Positions 60,506 through 64,000 of a DNA stretch of 64,000 nucleotides are shown piece by piece. This stretch comes from Salinicola lusitanus (lineage in GTDB: Bacteria > Pseudomonadota > Gammaproteobacteria > Pseudomonadales > Halomonadaceae): assembly GCF_003206045.1 (NCBI RefSeq), contig NZ_PZJM01000004.1, positions 283,272 through 347,271 of the forward strand, given 5' to 3'. The notes beneath the pieces were generated by a model that saw nothing but the letters and a program-made list of their open reading frames with translations, ran no database searches and was not told the origin of the DNA. Made by a program: the position numbers and the translations under genes. The number at the start of each line of letters is the position of its first letter. Position 1 is the first letter of the stretch.

Positions 60506-60910
60506 TCAGTCGTCCTGATCTTCCTCGGCGGCGACCAGTTCGCGGTAGGCGTCCGCCGACATCAGCGACTCCAGATCGCCTTGATCGGTCAATTGCAGCT
60601 TGAGAATCCAGCCGTCACCATAGGGTGAATCGTTGACGGTTTCCGGCGCGTCCTCCAGCGACTCGTTGACCTCGACGATCTCTCCCGCCAGGGGGGAGTA
60701 AAGGTCGGAGGCGGCCTTCACCGACTCGATGACGCCAAACTCGTCGCCGGCGTCCAGCTCCCGCCCGGGATCCGGAAGCTCGACGAAGACCACGTCACCG
60801 AGGGCTTCCTGGGCATGATCGGTGATACCGACGGTCACGGTACCGTCGCCATTGTCCAGCACCCATTCGTGGCTATCGGTGTACAGCAGGTTGTTGGGGA
60901 TGTCGCTCAT
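60506..60910 (-). CDS. gcvH: Glycine cleavage system H protein
   Basis: A 134-residue lipoyl carrier. The lipoylated lysine is in GVIESVKAASDLYSPLAGEI, with VGITDHAQEALGDVVFVELP before it and NDSPYGDGWILKL after. It is first in gcvHP. A strong GGAGTTTCC leader precedes the ATG. Confidence 0.97.
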   Translation of the reverse strand: MSDIPNNLLYTDSHEWVLDNGDGTVTVGITDHAQEALGDVVFVELPDPGRELDAGDEFGVIESVKAASDLYSPLAGEIVEVNESLEDAPETVNDSPYGDGWILKLQLTDQGDLESLMSADAYRELVAAEEDQDD

Positions 60911-61407
60911 GGGAGTTTCCTATACGAAACAGTTTTCGGTATGGGGAATTTTGGTGAGCATTATGCACGAATGCGGGATCGATTGGCATAGTCTCGAGCG
61001 TCTCCAGCGCACCTTTGCGCGGAGTGCGCTTCTAGGTTGAGCCCAGATCCACGAAACGTCCAGTGTCGGGAGACGATCTCCGCAGAGCCCCGGCATATAC
61101 GCCACCGACCTCGGCCGCTCCGTCGCCGACCGCTGCCATAGGACATCGCCACGCCAGGGCCGGACACCCGGAATGGCGATGAGGAAAAAGTTTCTTATTG
61201 GAAACACCAGGCGCTTTTCGCTAAGGTGTATCTTCCCGTCACATGGGGTATGGCGGCGGCTGCTGGATGAATGCTTTGGAATAATTGTGAACGCGTAGTT
61301 GAATCCTCTATTGTTGCCACGCTTTGACTTATTAATGATCGATCGTGGCGGCGGTTGGCCGTTCTGGCCCGTTCGACAGCAACAACAACGTGAGAATGGA
61401 GGTCGAC
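60911..61407. promoter_or_regulatory. 497-bp divergent control region of the glycine cleavage genes
   Basis: Between gcvH and the symporter gene. I looked for the conserved bases of the glycine riboswitch aptamer on both strands and did not find them. A CATAAT at about 60959-60964 on the minus strand could be a gcvH -10, and AATAAT near 61281 could serve the rightward genes. A small inverted repeat (GTTTC/GAAAC, 61190-61205) is present. The minus-strand frame 60920-61207 has no recognisable domain. Confidence 0.5.
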
Positions 61408-62802
61408 GTGGAGCAACTCAATGCGGTTTTCAGTGCCATCAATGGTGTCGTTTGGGGGCCATTGATGCTGATCTTGCTGTTTGGGGTCGGTATCTACCTG
61501 CAGCTAGGGCTCAAGTTGATGCCCATTCGCAAGCTTGGCCTCGGTTTCAGTCTGCTATGGCAGGGACGACGCAGTGAAGCCGATAGTCGCGACGAGGGCG
61601 AGATTTCACCCTTTAACGCGCTGATGACAGCGCTCTCCGCGACCATCGGGACCGGCAACATCGCCGGCGTCGCCACCGCCATTGCGCTCGGTGGGCCGGG
61701 CGCGGTGTTCTGGATGTGGCTGACGGCGCTGGTGGGGATGGCGACCAAGTTCGCCGAAGCCGTGCTGGCTGTCCGTTACCGCGAGACCGATTCGACCGGC
61801 AATCATGTCGGCGGCCCGATGTATTACATCCGCAACGGGCTCGGCAAGCGGTGGGCATGGCTGGGCGGGCTGTTCGCGTTCTTCGGTGCGGTGGCGGCCT
61901 TCGGCATTGGCAATACCGTTCAATCCAACTCCGTCGCGGATGCTTTGACGACCTCATTCGGGGTGCCGGCCTGGCTGACCGGTCTGATCATCATGGTGCT
62001 GGCCGGCGCGGTGATCCTGGGCGGGATCAAGCGCATCTCCCGCGTCGCCGGCAAGCTGGTGCCGTTGATGGCCGTTGCCTACTTCGCGGCCGGCGTGGTC
62101 GTGCTGGTGCTGAATGCCGACCAGATCGGTGGCGCTCTGGGCACGATCTTCTCCCACGCCTTCCAGCCGATTGCGGCCAGTGGTGGCTTCGCCGGCGCGG
62201 CAGTGGCAGCGGCGATCCGTTTTGGCGTCGCCCGCGGGATCTTCTCCAACGAAGCCGGCCTGGGTAGCGCGCCCATCGCACATGCCGCAGCGCAGACCCG
62301 CAATCCGGTCCGTCAGGGACTGATCGCCATGCTGGGGACATTCATCGATACGCTGGTAGTCTGCACCATGACCGCGCTGGTGATTCTGACCTCGACCCAC
62401 TGGCTCGATGGCGAAAGCGGTGCGGGGTTGACCTCGCTCTCCTTCGACAGCGCCTTGCCCGGCTTCGGGCAGCACATCGTGGCGATAGCGCTGTCGATAT
62501 TCGCCTTCACCACCATTCTCGGCTGGTCGTTCTACGGCGAGAAGTGCTTCCAGTATCTGTTCGGCGACCGCGCGATTCTGCTGTATCGCATACTGTTCGT
62601 GCTGGCAGTGCCGGTCGGGGCCATGGCGAAGCTGGACTTCATCTGGTTGGTGGCGGACACCTTCAACGCGATGATGGCCATTCCCAACCTGATCGCGTTG
62701 GCGCTGCTGTCGCCGGTGGTGTTCAAGCTGACCCGGGATCACTTCGCCGGCAAGACGGTTCTGCCGGGAGAGGAGCTGGAAGGTCGCGGCCCTAAAGCGT
62801 AA
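61408..62802 (+). CDS. AGCS-family sodium:alanine/glycine symporter
   Basis: A 464-residue inner-membrane amino-acid carrier with about eleven helices. Family motifs are INGVVWGPLMLILL at the start, TIGTGNIAGVATAIALGGPG, GGPMYYIRNGLG, GVARGIFSNEAGLGSAPIAHA and FTTILGWSFYGEKC. The start is taken as GTG at 61408, because GGAGG lies six bases upstream and the resulting N-terminus matches the family; an ATG at 61396 is possible. It lies 33 bp ahead of gcvT, suggesting glycine uptake coupled to its cleavage. Confidence 0.92.
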   Translation: MEQLNAVFSAINGVVWGPLMLILLFGVGIYLQLGLKLMPIRKLGLGFSLLWQGRRSEADSRDEGEISPFNALMTALSATIGTGNIAGVATAIALGGPGAVFWMWLTALVGMATKFAEAVLAVRYRETDSTGNHVGGPMYYIRNGLGKRWAWLGGLFAFFGAVAAFGIGNTVQSNSVADALTTSFGVPAWLTGLIIMVLAGAVILGGIKRISRVAGKLVPLMAVAYFAAGVVVLVLNADQIGGALGTIFSHAFQPIAASGGFAGAAVAAAIRFGVARGIFSNEAGLGSAPIAHAAAQTRNPVRQGLIAMLGTFIDTLVVCTMTALVILTSTHWLDGESGAGLTSLSFDSALPGFGQHIVAIALSIFAFTTILGWSFYGEKCFQYLFGDRAILLYRILFVLAVPVGAMAKLDFIWLVADTFNAMMAIPNLIALALLSPVVFKLTRDHFAGKTVLPGEELEGRGPKA

Positions 62803-62835
62803 CGTTTTTCTATCTGCCCTGATCTGGAGACATCC

Positions 62836-63948
62836 ATGTCCGACATGAAACAGACCCCGCTGTTCGCGCTGCATCAAGAGCTCGGTGGCAAGATGGTGCC
62901 GTTCGCCGGATACAGCATGCCCGTGCAGTATCCGCTGGGCGTCAAGAAGGAGCATGAGCATACGCGCCGGGCCTGTGGGCTGTTCGACGTTTCCCACATG
63001 GGGCAGCTGATGGTGACCGGACCCGCGCCAGCGAAGGCGATGGAGACCCTGGTCACCGCCGATGTCGTCGGGCTGGCGGAAGGAGGGCAGCGCTACGCGC
63101 TGTTCACCAACAGCGAAGGTGGCATCCTGGACGACCTGATGATCGTCAACCAGGGCGACTCGCTGTACGTGGTGGTGAATGCCGCATGCAAGGACCAGGA
63201 CCTCGCGCTGCTGCGCACCGGGCTCGGGGCGAATCACGATGTCGAGGTCCTCGACCGCGGGCTGCTGGCGCTGCAGGGCCCCGATGCCGCGACCGTCATG
63301 CAGCGGCTCTGTCCTGCGGCTTGCGATCTGGTCTTCATGGAGCATGACCGGTTCGAGGTCATGGGCAACGAGATCTGGATAAGCAGAAGCGGTTATACCG
63401 GCGAAGACGGTTTCGAGATCTCGGTACCGTCCGAGGCGACCGAAGCACTGGCACGCTGGTTCGTCGATCAGCCGGAGGTCGAGCCCATCGGTCTGGGAGC
63501 GCGAGACTCCTTGCGCCTCGAGGCTGGACTCTGCCTCTACGGACACGATATCGACACGACCACCACGCCTGTCGAAGCCAGCCTCTCCTGGGCGGTGGGC
63601 AAGCCTCGTCGCGTTGGCGGAGAGCGGGAGGCCGGCTTCCCGGGCGCGGACAGGGTTCTGCACCAGCTGCAGGCCAAGGATCATCGTCGGCGCCGTGTCG
63701 GCCTGCTTGGCGAAGGCCGAGCGCCGGTCCGAGAGGGGGCCAAGCTGTTCGACGCGGATGACCAGATGGTCGGGCAGGTCACCTCGGGTAGTTTTGGACC
63801 CAGTGTAGGCGCACCTGTCGCCATGGCCTACGTCGTGGTCGAGGCCGCCGAGAAAGGCGCCACGCTCTATGCCGACGTTCGCGGCAAGCGATTGCCGATG
63901 GTGATCACGCCGATGCCCTTCGTGCCCGCCAACTACCATCGCGGTTGA
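62836..63948 (+). CDS. gcvT: Glycine cleavage system T protein (aminomethyltransferase)
   Basis: A 370-residue folate-dependent aminomethyltransferase. LFALHQELGGKMVPFAGYSM, FDVSHMGQLMVTG, the folate-site region RSGYTGEDGFEISVP, GLGARDSLRLEAGLCLYGHD, and the C-terminal GYVTSGSFGP-like segment (GQVTSGSFGPSVG) are present. TGGAGA precedes the ATG. It is separated from gcvHP and read in the other direction with the symporter. The last 52 bases of the window hold no further feature. Confidence 0.96.
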   Translation: MSDMKQTPLFALHQELGGKMVPFAGYSMPVQYPLGVKKEHEHTRRACGLFDVSHMGQLMVTGPAPAKAMETLVTADVVGLAEGGQRYALFTNSEGGILDDLMIVNQGDSLYVVVNAACKDQDLALLRTGLGANHDVEVLDRGLLALQGPDAATVMQRLCPAACDLVFMEHDRFEVMGNEIWISRSGYTGEDGFEISVPSEATEALARWFVDQPEVEPIGLGARDSLRLEAGLCLYGHDIDTTTTPVEASLSWAVGKPRRVGGEREAGFPGADRVLHQLQAKDHRRRRVGLLGEGRAPVREGAKLFDADDQMVGQVTSGSFGPSVGAPVAMAYVVVEAAEKGATLYADVRGKRLPMVITPMPFVPANYHRG

Positions 63949-64000
63949 TCCCCAACATCTCCAGATTTATACCGTTATCTTGCAAGCCTCCTCAATCAGG

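Noticed and set aside
60911..61407. Glycine riboswitch upstream of gcvH or the symporter
   Set aside because: I looked for the conserved aptamer core (GCCGAAGG, GGAGAG and CAGGNAAAAGGACAGAG-like bases) on both strands and did not find it. A covariance search would settle it.
61954..63939. A 661-codon minus-strand frame opposite the symporter and gcvT
   Set aside because: It spans two clear genes on the other strand, with composition typical of antisense frames and no ribosome site or domain.

Overview
The window reads as chromosomal DNA of a GC-rich gammaproteobacterium, most likely a member of the Halomonadaceae. Support for a gammaproteobacterium is the conserved run thrS-infC-rpmI-rplT-pheS-pheT-ihfA, an infC with a non-AUG start, an E. 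coli-like KdsA, and a PpnN whose best start gives the E. coli length of 454 residues. The family-level call is an inference from overall protein character. I see no insertion sequence, integrase, CRISPR array or prophage.

Layout. 1-5 kb is a molybdenum block: the start of a xanthine dehydrogenase small subunit (cut by the window edge) divergent from a TetR-type regulator with a RutR-like operator between them, then modABC with a ModE box and a short ModE-like regulator. 5-7 kb holds a PepSY membrane protein and a DUF2946 protein, both with His/Met-rich stretches. 7-13.6 kb is signalling: an OmpR-type response regulator divergent from a secreted SUOX-fold protein and a hybrid histidine kinase, then a REC-EAL phosphodiesterase and a chemoreceptor. 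13.8-15.7 kb is an alkylation-repair pair (an Ada/AlkA fusion and Ogt).

15.9-39.9 kb is the main accessory region, a surface-polysaccharide locus. yjbEFGH runs leftward and a large Wzy-type capsule or exopolysaccharide operon runs rightward from an 820-bp AT-rich gap. The rightward leader carries a textbook RfaH ops element (GGCGGTAGCGTG). The operon encodes Wza, Wzb, Wzc, a flippase, a polymerase, a GT4 glycosyltransferase, a KpsS/LipB-like Kdo-transferase candidate, KdsA, KdsC, KdsD, a WcaJ-like initiating transferase, two acyltransferases and a 66-residue protein with a Tat-like leader. It is closed by an opposing gene for a phage-tailspike-like beta-helix protein, possibly a depolymerase. 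The yjb operon has a strong terminator-like hairpin inside the first codons of yjbF.

40-46 kb holds lrgAB, tRNA-Pro(GGG), a DASS-family transporter, cysQ, a DUF2489 protein and an abundant-type OmpA lipoprotein with three thrombospondin type-3 repeats. 46-53 kb is the translation block (infC starts at AUC). 53-57.4 kb holds a flavodoxin coupled to a small membrane protein, ppnN, yfcL and a LysR regulator. 57.5-64 kb is the glycine cleavage system, split into gcvHP (leftward) and an AGCS-family alanine/glycine symporter plus gcvT (rightward).

The parts most worth following up are the polysaccharide locus (Wzy-type export combined with Kdo synthesis, RfaH control and a tailspike-like enzyme), the terminator buried in yjbF, and the cysteine-free SUOX-fold protein next to a full phosphorelay kinase.
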